NCBI GenBank assembly: GCA_017640785.1
Contig: JAEPPZ010000008.1
Coordinates: 173,069 to 237,068, forward strand
Reading direction: 5' to 3'
Source of the DNA: Balneola sp.
GTDB taxonomy: Bacteria; Bacteroidota; Rhodothermia; Balneolales; Balneolaceae
DNA: 64,000 bases
Shown here: positions 1 through 9,078 of the stretch, piece by piece
Layout of the letters: each line of letters opens with the position of its first letter
Numbering within the stretch: position 1 is the stretch's first letter
Program-made: the position numbers and the translations under genes
Notes under the pieces: generated by a model
What the model was told of the DNA's origin: nothing
Database searches by the model: none
What the model saw: only the letters and a program-made list of their open reading frames with translations

Positions 1-400
1 CATTAACATTGAAATGGTGCATGCAGGAAAAAAAGATGTATTGGTTGTAGAAGTTCCTGAATCTGAAAACAAACCAATTGCTGTAAAAGGAGATTCCAAA
101 AGATCGGTATATATTCGTCAGGATGATGAAAATATCATTGCTACAGACGATAGAGTTGAGATACTAAAAAACAAAACCTCAGCTACAGGTGTAACTTTTG
201 AATACGGTGAAAGAGAGCAGCAGTTGTTCCGGTTTTTAAATGAATATGGAGATATCACTATTGAACGCTTTTCCATCATTTCGAATATTACAACTTACAG
301 AGCCGAACGTATTCTTGTAGATATGGCTAGTGCCGGAGTCCTGGATACATATGAACAAAAAGGCGTAGTTCATTATACATTTTCGCATAAAAATTCGTAA
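1..400 (+). CDS. AlbA_2/Schlafen-type ATP-binding transcriptional regulator, C-terminal part (5' end outside window)
   Basis: The reading frame is open to the window edge (codons for I-N-I-E precede the first ATG at 14), so this is the 3' end of a longer gene. The visible part has a beta-rich stretch, with KPIAVKGDSKRSVYIRQDD resembling the end of an AlbA_2 (Schlafen-like) domain. A winged-helix-like tail follows (EREQQLFRFLNEYGDITIER onwards). Proteins of this family are usually putative DNA- or RNA-binding regulators. The N-terminal part is not visible, so the exact family is inferred. The gene ends 28 bp before the Fe-S carrier gene and may be co-transcribed with it. Confidence 0.6.
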   Translation, partial: INIEMVHAGKKDVLVVEVPESENKPIAVKGDSKRSVYIRQDDENIIATDDRVEILKNKTSATGVTFEYGEREQQLFRFLNEYGDITIERFSIISNITTYRAERILVDMASAGVLDTYEQKGVVHYTFSHKNS

Positions 401-428
401 TTTTGACTTGTTCTAAATAAGGAGAGCA

Positions 429-860
429 ATGACCAATCAAGACGAAAATCTAGACGATATTATTTCCTCACTCATCGATGTGGATGAAGAAGAAACTTCA
501 CCCAACAAAGAGGAAAAACATGAGCTGACCGGCGAGCCCGTAACTCTTACAGAAAGAGCTTCTAAACAAGTTAAGGCGATTATTGAAAAAGAAGGGCTGG
601 ATGATAATCTCTTCCTTAGAGTTGCCGTAGAAGGTGGTGGATGTTCGGGATTGAGCTATAAACTAGGACTGGATTACCGAACGGAAGATGATGTCGTATT
701 TGAGAACTACGGAGTTGAAGTTATTGTAGCCTCTAAACACCTGATGTACTTAGAAGGAATTGAGATCGACTATCCTGATGGATTAGATGCTCGTGGATTT
801 ACCTTCGATAATCCCAATTCTGTTGAAGATTGCGGTTGCGGAACCAGTTTCTCTATCTGA
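429..860 (+). CDS. IscA/ErpA/HesB-family iron-sulfur cluster carrier with acidic N-terminal extension
   Basis: A-type carrier that accepts and delivers Fe-S clusters to apoproteins in the cytoplasm. The three conserved cysteines are present: C72 in GGGCSGLSY and C135/C137 in the terminal CGCG motif. The HesB-like domain spans about residues 36-143. Residues 1-35 are an additional acidic tail (DDIISSLIDVDEEE) not needed for the fold. The ATG at 429 follows an AAGGAGAG ribosome binding site at good spacing, which supports the long start. No other Isc/Suf genes are in the window, so ErpA and SufA cannot be told apart. Confidence 0.9.
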   Translation: MTNQDENLDDIISSLIDVDEEETSPNKEEKHELTGEPVTLTERASKQVKAIIEKEGLDDNLFLRVAVEGGGCSGLSYKLGLDYRTEDDVVFENYGVEVIVASKHLMYLEGIEIDYPDGLDARGFTFDNPNSVEDCGCGTSFSI

Positions 861-869
861 TTTTATTTT

Positions 870-946
870 ACATACAGTTGAACCTAAACTCAATATTTAT
901 TAAATAATATTGTAAGGTTTCCCGCTTAACTTGTCTTACTGTATGT
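870..946. promoter_or_regulatory. 9-bp inverted repeat spanning the comEC leader and start codon
   Basis: ACATACAGT (870-878) is the exact reverse complement of ACTGTATGT (938-946). The right arm covers the first two bases of the GTG start codon of comEC (945-947). A smaller AATATT/AATATT repeat (892-897, 906-911) lies in the loop. If the RNA folds this way the comEC start would be sequestered. The function is inferred; only the repeat itself is seen. Confidence 0.35.
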
Positions 947-3347
947 GAAAAAGAGATCTTCATATAAATTCCCAGTCGAACAGTTCCCGGCACTTCGGGT
1001 GGTGCTGCTTTATATTATCGGAATTCTCTGTTCTCAACTATTCCGGACAGATCTGCTCGTTCTCATATTTTCCTCAATTGGTTTATTAGCTACCTATTTC
1101 ACTTTTGAGGCGCTTTCGAGGAAAACAGTTTCTATCATACTTACAAGAATTTCAACCCTTTTGTATTGCCTGATCATTTTTGCTGCCGGATTTACAATTA
1201 ACTCCATTGATTCAAAGAAAAATCAGTCCGCTATTGAGATGCTTATATCTGATTCAGAGTGGTCAGAGATTCAGGTTTCAGGCAATGTTCTCTCTATATC
1301 CAAAAATAGTTCAGGAGATAAAAGACTCGACCTAGATGTTAGTAACAGCAACCTTTCCGGTTTTTCTTCCAACATTAAGTTCAAAAGTAGAATACTTTGG
1401 GATAATAATCACCCGGTAGAACTTGGCGATCAAATTGAAATAACCGGGACTGTAATTCCGATCTCTGAACCCCGAAACCCAACTCAGTTTGATTACAAAG
1501 CTTTTCTTGAATCCAGAAACATCTATACTCAAATAAGAGCTGATTCTGTAATACAGATCAATCCTGAAACTTCCTTATTCAGCTGGATCTCAATTCGCAA
1601 AAAAGCACTCAAACTGGTGGATCATAATTTTGATTCTGTAACAGCGCCTATCGCAAAAGCATTACTTTTAGGTTACAAAAATGAATTGGAGGGAAATACT
1701 AAACAAGCTTTCGCCAGAGCAGGGTTATCACACATTATGGCTGTTTCTGGCTTGCATGTTGGCTTGATCATTGCTCCTTTTTGGTTGATCATCCCTTATT
1801 TCTGGACCAAAAAACACGGCACAAAAATTGGCTTGGCACTTCTGATACTGATCTTGGTTTTTTATGCAGGACTCACCGGGTTTTCGGTCTCTGTTCTACG
1901 CGCTTCAGTGATGGCTGTTCTTTTAACTTATGGCAAACTGTTTTCCAAAAGCAGTGATTCTCTGAACTTAATGGGCATTGCAGCATTGGTGATTCTGCTA
2001 TTCGATCCTTCTCAACTTTTTGAAATTGGGTTTCAGCTTTCTTTCAGTGCCGTTCTAATAATTCTTTTAGTGCTTCCTGTAATACAAAACGTAATTCCTT
2101 ACTGGGTTCGCATAAAATGGTACGGCGCCCCGATCATGGTCATTATCATTTCACTTGTGGTCCAACTTGGACTCTATCCCCTTCAGGCTTTTTACTTCGG
2201 TGAAGTCTCCATCATCAGTCCCCTGGCAAATGCATTATTCGTTCCTCTGTTAGGACTCATTGTTCCGCTTTCACTTTTAGCTTTGATAATAAGCTCCATA
2301 ATTCCTGCAATTGGTTTCTTCATCAATTATCCTTCACTCGTCTTTCTGGGAGCCCTTAACGATTTTGTTTCTTTTTCTTCTCAACTTTCTCAGTCATGGT
2401 TTGAGGTAGAAAAACCCAGTATTTTGATCTTTCTTTTCTGGATCTCTTTTGTCTTAATGATCGGTTCATGGAGAAATCCCAATATAAAATGGAAGCTGAT
2501 GGCCGTTTCTCTGTTCTTTCTGTTCTTTGTTCCTCTTGATTCAGCTTTAAGAAAACTTGAGTCTCCGAAAATGACTGTCACCGTTCTTGATGTGGGGCAG
2601 GGAGACGCTACTTTCTTACAGACTCCCAATGGAAAAAATATACTGATTGATGCAGGAGTTTGGAGTCCGGGGTCAAATTCCGGAAAACAGATTTTACTTC
2701 CTTTCTTTAAAGAAAATAATATTCAGAAATTAGATGCTGTATTTCTTTCTCATCCTCATGCGGATCATATTGGAGGTATCAAGGATCTCATAAATGAAAT
2801 TGATATAGACACTATTTATAACTCCGGATTTGAATATGAATCAAATTTGTACAGAGATTATATCAGCCTTGCCGATTCAAAAGATATCCCCGTAGTATCT
2901 CTCAATGCCGGAACAACAATTGATATTGACGAGAGCTTGCTCATCTTAGTGCTCGGTCCTGAAAAAGGACAGTTCAACAATGATCCCAATCAACATTCTT
3001 TAGTTTTGAACATAATTCATGGAGAAAATGAGTTTTTGTTCACCGGTGACGCTGGGGAAGATCAGGAGCGAAGACTGGTAGAAAATTACGGTCATCTTTT
3101 AGATACTGACTTCCTCAAAGTCGGACATCATGGAAGCAAAACCAGCTCAGAATTATTTTTCCTGCAAGAAGTTACTCCGGAAGTAGCTGTCGTATCCGTT
3201 GCCGAAAGGAATCGGTTCGGGCATCCTCATCCAGAAGCTGTTGAAAGACTAGAATCCACTCATTCCGAGATCTACTATACCAGCCGGGATAAAGCCTTAA
3301 TATTTGAAAGCGATGGAAAAAGTATTCAGCGAGTGAAGTGGTATTAA
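945..3347 (+). CDS. comEC: ComEC/Rec2 DNA-uptake channel protein
   Basis: Inner-membrane channel that carries single-stranded DNA into the cytoplasm during natural transformation. Domains in order: N-terminal membrane helices and a DUF4131/OB-like region (about 1-200), a polytopic competence domain (about 220-500), and a C-terminal metallo-beta-lactamase-like domain (from about 545). The last carries DVGQGD near residue 549 and HPHADH at 603-608. The usual three-domain ComEC length (about 700-800 aa) is met at 800 aa. The start is a GTG, because the ATG two bases earlier is followed at once by a stop codon in its own frame. A ComEA-like gene lies elsewhere in this window (20389-20856), so competence is plausible. 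Confidence 0.93.
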   Translation: MKKRSSYKFPVEQFPALRVVLLYIIGILCSQLFRTDLLVLIFSSIGLLATYFTFEALSRKTVSIILTRISTLLYCLIIFAAGFTINSIDSKKNQSAIEMLISDSEWSEIQVSGNVLSISKNSSGDKRLDLDVSNSNLSGFSSNIKFKSRILWDNNHPVELGDQIEITGTVIPISEPRNPTQFDYKAFLESRNIYTQIRADSVIQINPETSLFSWISIRKKALKLVDHNFDSVTAPIAKALLLGYKNELEGNTKQAFARAGLSHIMAVSGLHVGLIIAPFWLIIPYFWTKKHGTKIGLALLILILVFYAGLTGFSVSVLRASVMAVLLTYGKLFSKSSDSLNLMGIAALVILLFDPSQLFEIGFQLSFSAVLIILLVLPVIQNVIPYWVRIKWYGAPIMVIIISLVVQLGLYPLQAFYFGEVSIISPLANALFVPLLGLIVPLSLLALIISSIIPAIGFFINYPSLVFLGALNDFVSFSSQLSQSWFEVEKPSILIFLFWISFVLMIGSWRNPNIKWKLMAVSLFFLFFVPLDSALRKLESPKMTVTVLDVGQGDATFLQTPNGKNILIDAGVWSPGSNSGKQILLPFFKENNIQKLDAVFLSHPHADHIGGIKDLINEIDIDTIYNSGFEYESNLYRDYISLADSKDIPVVSLNAGTTIDIDESLLILVLGPEKGQFNNDPNQHSLVLNIIHGENEFLFTGDAGEDQERRLVENYGHLLDTDFLKVGHHGSKTSSELFFLQEVTPEVAVVSVAERNRFGHPHPEAVERLESTHSEIYYTSRDKALIFESDGKSIQRVKWY

Positions 3348-3492
3348 ACTAAGCCTCCTTATAATATCTCCATAAGTCCAGAATTGTTAGTTTAGAAACA
3401 CAAAATTCAATTTTCCATAAAATGTGTTTTACATAATAATCCCTTATTTTAGGGAACTAACTAATCATTATAGAGCTACACCAAAAAAATTA

Positions 3493-3693
3493 ATGGACCA
3501 AAAGGAACGACCGAGCTTTGAAGAAGCTTTAAATAAGCTGGAAGAAATAGTTTCCAAATTAGAGGATGAGTCCATTACTTTGGAGGAATCTGTTACTCTG
3601 TATGAAGAAGGAGTAAAACTCTCCAAATTTTGTACAGAAATCCTAAACGATGCTGAACTTCGTATTGAACAGGTGAATGAAGTAAATAGTTAA
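3493..3693 (+). CDS. xseB: Exodeoxyribonuclease VII small subunit
   Basis: Small helical subunit that assembles on XseA to form the single-strand-specific exonuclease VII. The 66-aa product has the typical pattern SFEEALNKLEEIVSKLEDES followed by LEESVTLYEEGVKLSKFC. The ATG at 3493 is chosen; an upstream in-frame ATG at 3424 would add 23 residues that do not fit the family. It lies 6 bp before dxs, a common pairing (xseB-ispA-dxs type order). No xseA is seen nearby. Confidence 0.9.
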   Translation: MDQKERPSFEEALNKLEEIVSKLEDESITLEESVTLYEEGVKLSKFCTEILNDAELRIEQVNEVNS

Positions 3694-3699
3694 CAAATT

Positions 3700-5613
3700 A
3701 TGGAACAGAACATACCACAACCGGGTGAGCTTTTATCTAAAATAAATACTCCTGAAGATCTGAGAAAACTTGATCCAAAAGAGCTTCAGGATGTTTGTGA
3801 TGAACTCCGGAATTATATCATCGACATGGTTTCCGTTTATGGCGGTCACTTTGGAGCCAGTCTTGGTGTTGTAGAACTTACAACCGCTATTCATTATGTA
3901 TACAAAACTCCGGAAGATCGTTTGGTTTGGGATGTTGGCCATCAGGCTTATGGACATAAAATTTTAACCGGACGACGAGAACAATTTCACACAAACCGTT
4001 TGTACGGTGGTATTTCCGGTTTTCCAAAACGTACCGAAAGCGAATATGATACTTTTGGCGTTGGTCATTCCAGTACTTCAATTTCTGCCGCTCTTGGGAT
4101 GGCAGTGGCAAATACCCTAGATAAAGGTGATCGTAAAGTTGTAGCAGTAATTGGTGATGGTTCTATGACTGCAGGTTTGGCTTTTGAAGCAATGAATAAT
4201 GCAGGAGCCATGAACAGCGACATTCTTGTTATTCTGAATGACAACTGTATGTCTATCGATCCTAATGTTGGTGCTTTAAAAGAATATTTAACGGATATCA
4301 CAACGAGTAAAACCTTCAATAAAATGAGGGATGAGATTTATGATATGCTCGGGCATTTCAAATCTGCCGGTGAAAAAATGCGCAAAGTTGCTTCCAGATT
4401 GGAAAACGCTGTAACTGCCGCTATTACTCCGGGCTCTCTGTTTCGTGCACTTGGTTTTAAATATTACGGCCCGATGGATGGACATGATGTGGACGGGCTC
4501 AGAAAGACTTTGGAAGACCTGAAAACAGTAAAAGGACCAAAGCTGCTACATGTTGTAACCGTGAAAGGAAAAGGATTTGCACCGGCTGAACGTGAACAAA
4601 CGAAATGGCACGCATCCAGCAGCCCTTTTGATAAAATTACAGGAAAGGCACTCAACCCGGCTCCGAAAACAAAAGGAGCTCCTAAATATCAGGATGTGTT
4701 TGGCGAAGCTTTGGTAGAATTAGCAGCCAAAGATGAGCGGATTGTAAGTATGACTCCTGCCATGCCAAGTGGCTCCAGTCTGTGGCCAATGATGAACACT
4801 TTCCCCGAAAGAGCTTTTGATGTTGGAATAGCCGAACAACATGCCGTTACTTTTGCTGCAGGTTTAGCTACTGAAGGAAAAAAAGCTTTCTGCGCTATCT
4901 ATTCTTCTTTTTTACAGCGAGGATATGATCAGTTGGTCCATGATGTAGCTATCCAGAAATTACCTGTAGTTTTTTGCATTGATCGTGCCGGATTTGCCGG
5001 AGCTGACGGACCAACACATCACGGTTTATATGATATCGCCTTTATGCGAACCGTTCCCAATATTGTAATCTCTTCTCCATTGAATGAGCAGGATTTGAGA
5101 GATATGATGTTCACGGCGTCCACTTTCGAAGATGCATCATGGGCAATTCGTTATCCACGTGGAAAAGCGACCGGCATGAACGTTCGTCAAGAATTTAAAA
5201 CTATGGAAATTGGAAAAGGAATAGAACTTCGTGAAGGAGAAAATATAGCCGTTCTGAGTTTTGGTCCTATTGGTAAATATGTAATTACAGTTGCTGATGA
5301 TTTAGCTAAAGAAGGCATTAATATCGGTCATTACGATATGCGTTTTGCAAAACCTTTGGATGAGGAACTTATTGATGAGATTTGTGACAAATATGATCAC
5401 ATCATCACGTTAGAAGACGGTGCTAAAATGGGTGGATTCGGTAGCGCAGTTGCTGAATATATCATCGAAAAAGAAAATCGTCCAAGCGTAAAAATTCTTG
5501 GTATTCCTGATGTTATTGTTGAACACGGAACTCAGGAAGAGTTGCATGATGAAGTTGGAATTGGGGTAAAAGGAATTAAAGAAGCTGTTATCTCCGTACT
5601 TGAAAAGGTATAG
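3700..5613 (+). CDS. dxs: 1-deoxy-D-xylulose-5-phosphate synthase
   Basis: First enzyme of the MEP isoprenoid pathway: condenses pyruvate and glyceraldehyde-3-phosphate with thiamine diphosphate. The 637-aa length is typical. Visible motifs are WDVGHQAYGHKILTGR (77-92), the ThDP/Mg2+ motif GDGSM (152-156), the pyrimidine-binding GIAEQHAVTFAAG, and DRAGFAGADGPTHHG. N-terminal ThDP domain, central transketolase pyrimidine domain and C-terminal domain are all present. Co-directional with xseB 6 bp upstream. Also supplies precursors for thiamine and pyridoxal in many bacteria. Confidence 0.97.
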   Translation: MEQNIPQPGELLSKINTPEDLRKLDPKELQDVCDELRNYIIDMVSVYGGHFGASLGVVELTTAIHYVYKTPEDRLVWDVGHQAYGHKILTGRREQFHTNRLYGGISGFPKRTESEYDTFGVGHSSTSISAALGMAVANTLDKGDRKVVAVIGDGSMTAGLAFEAMNNAGAMNSDILVILNDNCMSIDPNVGALKEYLTDITTSKTFNKMRDEIYDMLGHFKSAGEKMRKVASRLENAVTAAITPGSLFRALGFKYYGPMDGHDVDGLRKTLEDLKTVKGPKLLHVVTVKGKGFAPAEREQTKWHASSSPFDKITGKALNPAPKTKGAPKYQDVFGEALVELAAKDERIVSMTPAMPSGSSLWPMMNTFPERAFDVGIAEQHAVTFAAGLATEGKKAFCAIYSSFLQRGYDQLVHDVAIQKLPVVFCIDRAGFAGADGPTHHGLYDIAFMRTVPNIVISSPLNEQDLRDMMFTASTFEDASWAIRYPRGKATGMNVRQEFKTMEIGKGIELREGENIAVLSFGPIGKYVITVADDLAKEGINIGHYDMRFAKPLDEELIDEICDKYDHIITLEDGAKMGGFGSAVAEYIIEKENRPSVKILGIPDVIVEHGTQEELHDEVGIGVKGIKEAVISVLEKV

Positions 5614-5645
5614 TTTTAAATAATTTTTAATAAATTATAAGAGTT

Positions 5646-6518
5646 ATGGATAAACGAGTTCAAATTTTATTTCTTTTTTTGAGTATCGGAATATTTATCA
5701 ACTCATGTAATACAACCTCTGCTACAGAACCATTATCTGTATCATTTGTAATGTATGATGTATTTGAAAAAGATAGTTTGATACTACAGCCTGAACAATT
5801 TTTGATAGATGGAAATCCTGTTAAGCATTATGTATCAACCGGGTACTCATCCGATCTTGATCCGGGATCTTATTCTATCTCTGTCCGAAATTCGGATCAC
5901 ATTTCACTGGATACAACTATTTCAATTACTGAAAGTACAGATGTTATTTCTTTAGAATTGGAACCGAAAAAAATCATTTATTTTGACCCTGTCATTGGGG
6001 AGAAATGGGTTTTCGATTACAATGACTTTACCTCTTACCCAAATTCAGATAGAATAAGAACTTCAGGTACTATGACATGGGAGGTTATTGAGCAAAACTT
6101 AGATCAAGAAACAAATGAACCTGTTTTTACTGTTAAAAACCACCTTAATGCGATGAAAAGAAGAGAGAGCTTTGAAGGTAACCCCATTGATAGTTCTTAT
6201 ATTGACAACACTAGCTCTTTCACCATCACTCTAAGAAATAATGGTAGCGTTTCTTTTTCAACTATCAAATACGTTTATAATTTGACTGAGCCTGTATCAG
6301 CTACTTATATAAATGATGAACACTACGAAACGCCGGTGCTTCAATCATATCCTATGTCAAGAGTGAATAGCGAAAATCAAATCATTAGGCTTGAATATGG
6401 TGAATTTTTGAACAGCTCAAGAATCGCTCCGGATGTAGGATTTACAAACTACGCAAGGTCTGTACTGGGAAATACAAAATTTTCTACTTCAATAAGTTTA
6501 GTCTCTCACACAAAATAA
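5646..6518 (+). CDS. Predicted lipoprotein of unknown function
   Basis: A 290-aa protein starting with a basic n-region, a hydrophobic stretch and a lipobox ending in INSC (Cys21), so probably an outer- or inner-membrane-anchored lipoprotein. Residues about 30-110 resemble a small beta-sandwich/PEGA-like domain (GSYSISVRNSDHISLDTTIS). The rest is beta-rich and begins VIGEKWVFDY, a pattern seen in many uncharacterised Bacteroidota lipoproteins. I do not recognise the family. It lies 32 bp after dxs and 9 bp before queA, so it may share their transcript. Confidence 0.7.
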   Translation: MDKRVQILFLFLSIGIFINSCNTTSATEPLSVSFVMYDVFEKDSLILQPEQFLIDGNPVKHYVSTGYSSDLDPGSYSISVRNSDHISLDTTISITESTDVISLELEPKKIIYFDPVIGEKWVFDYNDFTSYPNSDRIRTSGTMTWEVIEQNLDQETNEPVFTVKNHLNAMKRRESFEGNPIDSSYIDNTSSFTITLRNNGSVSFSTIKYVYNLTEPVSATYINDEHYETPVLQSYPMSRVNSENQIIRLEYGEFLNSSRIAPDVGFTNYARSVLGNTKFSTSISLVSHTK

Positions 6519-6527
6519 ACTATTTAG

Positions 6528-7526
6528 TTGTACACCCTCTCCGATTTCGATTATCACCTTCCTGAAGAACTTATAGCTCAATCTCCGGCAAGCCCAAGAG
6601 ATCATGCCAGATTGTTGGTGTACGATCGAGCTTCTAAACAGATCAAAGACGATTTCTTTTATAATCTTGGAGAATATCTTCCCAAAGAAACCACCCTTGT
6701 TGTCAATAACAGCAAAGTAGAGAAATGCCGACTTATGTTTGATGGCGGTAAAAAAGAGCTGTTCGTCACTTCAGTCAGAAACAATAATACGGTTGAAGCT
6801 TTAGTACGTCCGGGCAAGAAATTCCGTGTCGGGAAAACGGTGGAACTTGCTGATGAAATTACCGCAGAAGTCACTCATGTAGCCGAAGATGGTTTGAGAA
6901 CACTCATTCTTTCTCACGATCTGGATGCTCCTGAACTTGAGCCATTCAAATACACTCCTTTTCCTCCATATATAGAACAGGATGAATCTCTGGCATCGGA
7001 ATATCAGACGGTATACGCAAAAGATCTTGGAAGCAAGGCTGCACCTACAGCCGGTTTACATTTTACTGATGAGTTACTTGCTAAGTTAAATGCTCAGAGA
7101 ATACAAAAATCAGAAGTTACTCTGCATGTTGGTCTGGGTACTTTTGCTCCGGTAAAAACAGAAAAGCTTGATGAACACATCATGCACAGTGAGTGGTATC
7201 AACTGGATGCTAAAACTGCCGAAGAATTGACAAAATCAGATCACATCACTGCAGTAGGAACTACGAGCGTACGAGTTCTTGAATCCTTAGCGAGTAACGA
7301 ACGTACGTTTGAGCCTCAAAGCGGAGAAACGGATATATTCATTACTCCGGGATATCAATTCAAAGCCGTTGATTCTCTTATCACGAACTTTCATCTTCCC
7401 AAAAGCACTTTGCTAATGTTGGTTTCTGCGCTAATGGGTTTTGATGAAATGCATCGTATTTACGAACACGCCATTAAAGAACAATATCGCTTCTACTCCT
7501 TTGGCGATGCTATGTTGATAGTTTAG
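6528..7526 (+). CDS. queA: S-adenosylmethionine:tRNA ribosyltransferase-isomerase
   Basis: Penultimate step of queuosine synthesis: transfers and isomerises the ribosyl group of SAM onto preQ1 in tRNA. Family motifs are DFDYHLPEELIAQSPASPRD at the N-terminus, SKAAPTAGLHFT, VGLGTFAPV, GTTSVRVLES and the C-terminal NFHLPKSTLLMLVSA. Start is a TTG at 6528, which gives the expected MYTLSDFDY beginning. At 332 aa it is slightly shorter than the E. coli enzyme (356 aa), within the range of the family. Other queuosine genes are not in the window. Confidence 0.96.
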   Translation: MYTLSDFDYHLPEELIAQSPASPRDHARLLVYDRASKQIKDDFFYNLGEYLPKETTLVVNNSKVEKCRLMFDGGKKELFVTSVRNNNTVEALVRPGKKFRVGKTVELADEITAEVTHVAEDGLRTLILSHDLDAPELEPFKYTPFPPYIEQDESLASEYQTVYAKDLGSKAAPTAGLHFTDELLAKLNAQRIQKSEVTLHVGLGTFAPVKTEKLDEHIMHSEWYQLDAKTAEELTKSDHITAVGTTSVRVLESLASNERTFEPQSGETDIFITPGYQFKAVDSLITNFHLPKSTLLMLVSALMGFDEMHRIYEHAIKEQYRFYSFGDAMLIV

Positions 7527-7619
7527 TAGAGCTGGTTTTAAAAAAATTCACCCTTAGTATTTGAGACGGAAAAGAGAACATGATCCGTATGCGTCTGCGA
7601 AGCAGGAATAATCCTTTCT

Positions 7620-7740
7620 GGTTGCAAGATTAGTCGCAGGACTAAAGTCCTTGCTTGTTTATGTACGAGTTTAAGGCAAGAGCATAAGCTAGAAGGGGAT
7701 TTATCCCAGGGCTAAGTCTGGACTCGATGCTATGCGTTGG
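7620..7740. repeat. REP-like palindromic fragments (type 1)
   Basis: Within the gene-free stretch 7527-7985. Contains AGGACT-AA-AGTCCT and GGGAT-TT-ATCCC short palindromes in sequence of the style CAGGACTAAAGTCC and GGGGATTTATCCC, which is typical of dispersed REP-like elements. No coding signal is seen. The identity as a repeat family is inferred because only one copy is in view. Confidence 0.4.
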
Positions 7741-7742
7741 AA

Positions 7743-7882
7743 ACGGACCTCCCCGGCTAAGAAACAGATTCTTTGGTTCTGAGTAGTTCGCCCCTCCTTG
7801 GATAAGGAGGGGAATTCCAGAATTAATTCTAATTTTTTATCAACGCGTCCTCCTCCTGTTGCAGGAGGAGACAGAGGAGGTC
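7743..7882. repeat. REP-like double-hairpin element (type 2)
   Basis: Two perfect hairpins follow each other. CCCCTCCTT / AAGGAGGGG has a 4-nt loop (7791-7812). CTCCTCCTG / CAGGAGGAG has a 3-nt loop (7850-7870). They are framed by GGACCTCCCC (from 7745) and GGAGGTCT (to 7882), which are themselves roughly inverted. This arrangement is typical of RAYT-associated REP/BIME elements. A decayed RAYT gene lies at 33467-34030 in this window. In the minus direction the element can be read as a 77-codon frame, but it is proline/glycine-rich translated palindrome and not a gene. Confidence 0.6.
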
Positions 7883-7985
7883 TATACTTAAGAATTGCGA
7901 GTACATTTACTTGATAATGTTTTGGTACCGACAAGAATAATTGGAAGCTTTTCTCACATCTTTACGTCTATTATTAATCATCTTT

Positions 7986-8864
7986 TTATTTAAACTTCTT
8001 GATCGTCCAGGCCAAACTGGTAGTTACATAAAAACCTTCCAACGGACGTTGACCAAACTCTATCCTGTACAACAGATTTCCAAAGAAACCGATCTTGCGA
8101 TCGAAGTTTTGTTTTTGGGTCATAGGATTTAACTGCCATGTCATACCTGCTCTCCAGCCCAGAGTTTCTTCCACTTTTTGGGTATTTCCACCTGAAGTTA
8201 CATCTACTGATGTTGGTAAAACCAGAACATCCACAAAAGGACGAAAATTTCTTGCGTAAGCAAAAGTGTATCCATCGCTGTCCTGAATATGCATAAATAG
8301 CTTTCTGGTATAACCTAATCCTGCATAAATTCCTTTATGAAAGATGTTTGTCACTTCGTAAAAAGTAAAATTCTCTTCGTACTCGAAAGCGCTGTTTCTT
8401 AAATACAGACCTCCTCTTACATTCAGCTCTGAAGTTATGTCTCCCGGTAATTTTACAGTGGTATATGTATTTATGTCTTTACCCTCTAAATAATTTCTTT
8501 CATAGCTGAACGCCAGTAATACCGGAACATTGGTACTTTTAGTTTTTGAAGAAAGTGTAAACTCAGCGCCGGCATTAAACAGAAATGGGAAGCTGGTTTT
8601 TTCTAAAGAGAACAAAGAATACAGAAACAGACCTTCCGCTTTAAGTTTATCGGTTATGGGATACAGCGTCTCTGCTCCTACACTAAGAATAGAAGCTCCT
8701 GATAAATTGTTGAAACCCGCATCCACTCCAAAATAATGAAGCCCGAGATAGCCGGATTGAACTTCAGACGGATCTGAATATATCTGTCGATAAGTTTTTT
8801 GAGCAAATAAACTTGCTGTTGTTGCAATAAGAGTAACTAATAAGACCGAATACTTTAACTTCAT
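7986..8864 (-). CDS. Predicted outer-membrane beta-barrel protein
   Basis: A 292-aa protein with a clear signal peptide (MKLKYSVLLVTLIATTASLFAQ). It is followed by alternating hydrophobic/aromatic beta strands, for example YAGLGYTRKLFMHI, FRPFVDVLVLP, GWRAGMTWQL and the C-terminal FYVTTSLAWTI. This pattern suggests a barrel of roughly 10-14 strands in the outer membrane. No specific family or partner is recognised. It stands alone between the REP-rich gap and tRNA-Arg. Confidence 0.6.
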   Translation of the reverse strand: MKLKYSVLLVTLIATTASLFAQKTYRQIYSDPSEVQSGYLGLHYFGVDAGFNNLSGASILSVGAETLYPITDKLKAEGLFLYSLFSLEKTSFPFLFNAGAEFTLSSKTKSTNVPVLLAFSYERNYLEGKDINTYTTVKLPGDITSELNVRGGLYLRNSAFEYEENFTFYEVTNIFHKGIYAGLGYTRKLFMHIQDSDGYTFAYARNFRPFVDVLVLPTSVDVTSGGNTQKVEETLGWRAGMTWQLNPMTQKQNFDRKIGFFGNLLYRIEFGQRPLEGFYVTTSLAWTIKKFK

Positions 8865-9001
8865 GACTAAGAAACTTGTTTAAGGTTTCTATAAAACTAA
8901 CAGAAGCACTAAAGTCTGTAAATCGCCCAAACTAGGTATTCTCTTTTGTGATTAGCCGTGTAAAAGAGATACATGTTTCCTATATTTGGAGTCCAAAATA
9001 T

Positions 9002-9075
9002 GCACCCGTAGCTCAACTGGATAGAGTACCAGATTTCGGCTCTGGGGGTTGGGGGTTCGAACCCCTCCGGGTGTA
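9002..9075 (+). tRNA. tRNA-Arg (anticodon TCG)
   Basis: A 74-nt cloverleaf. The acceptor stem is GCACCCG/CGGGTGT (first pair G-U). The D-arm is GCTC..GAGT. The anticodon stem CCAGA/TCTGG (9029-9033, 9041-9045) encloses the loop TTTCGGC, with anticodon TCG at 9036-9038. The T-arm has the conserved TTCGAAC loop (9056-9062), and the discriminator is A9075. CCA is not encoded. It reads CGA and probably other CGN codons. A strong terminator follows at 9079. Confidence 0.93.
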
Positions 9076-9078
9076 CTT

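Noticed and set aside
3424..3492. Longer N-terminus for XseB
   Set aside because: The 23 extra residues do not fit the family, and the ATG at 3493 gives the normal start.
7701..7934. A 77-codon open frame on the minus strand in the gene-free gap
   Set aside because: It is translated REP palindrome (PPLSPPATGGG and FPSLSKEGR) and lacks any gene-like start region.
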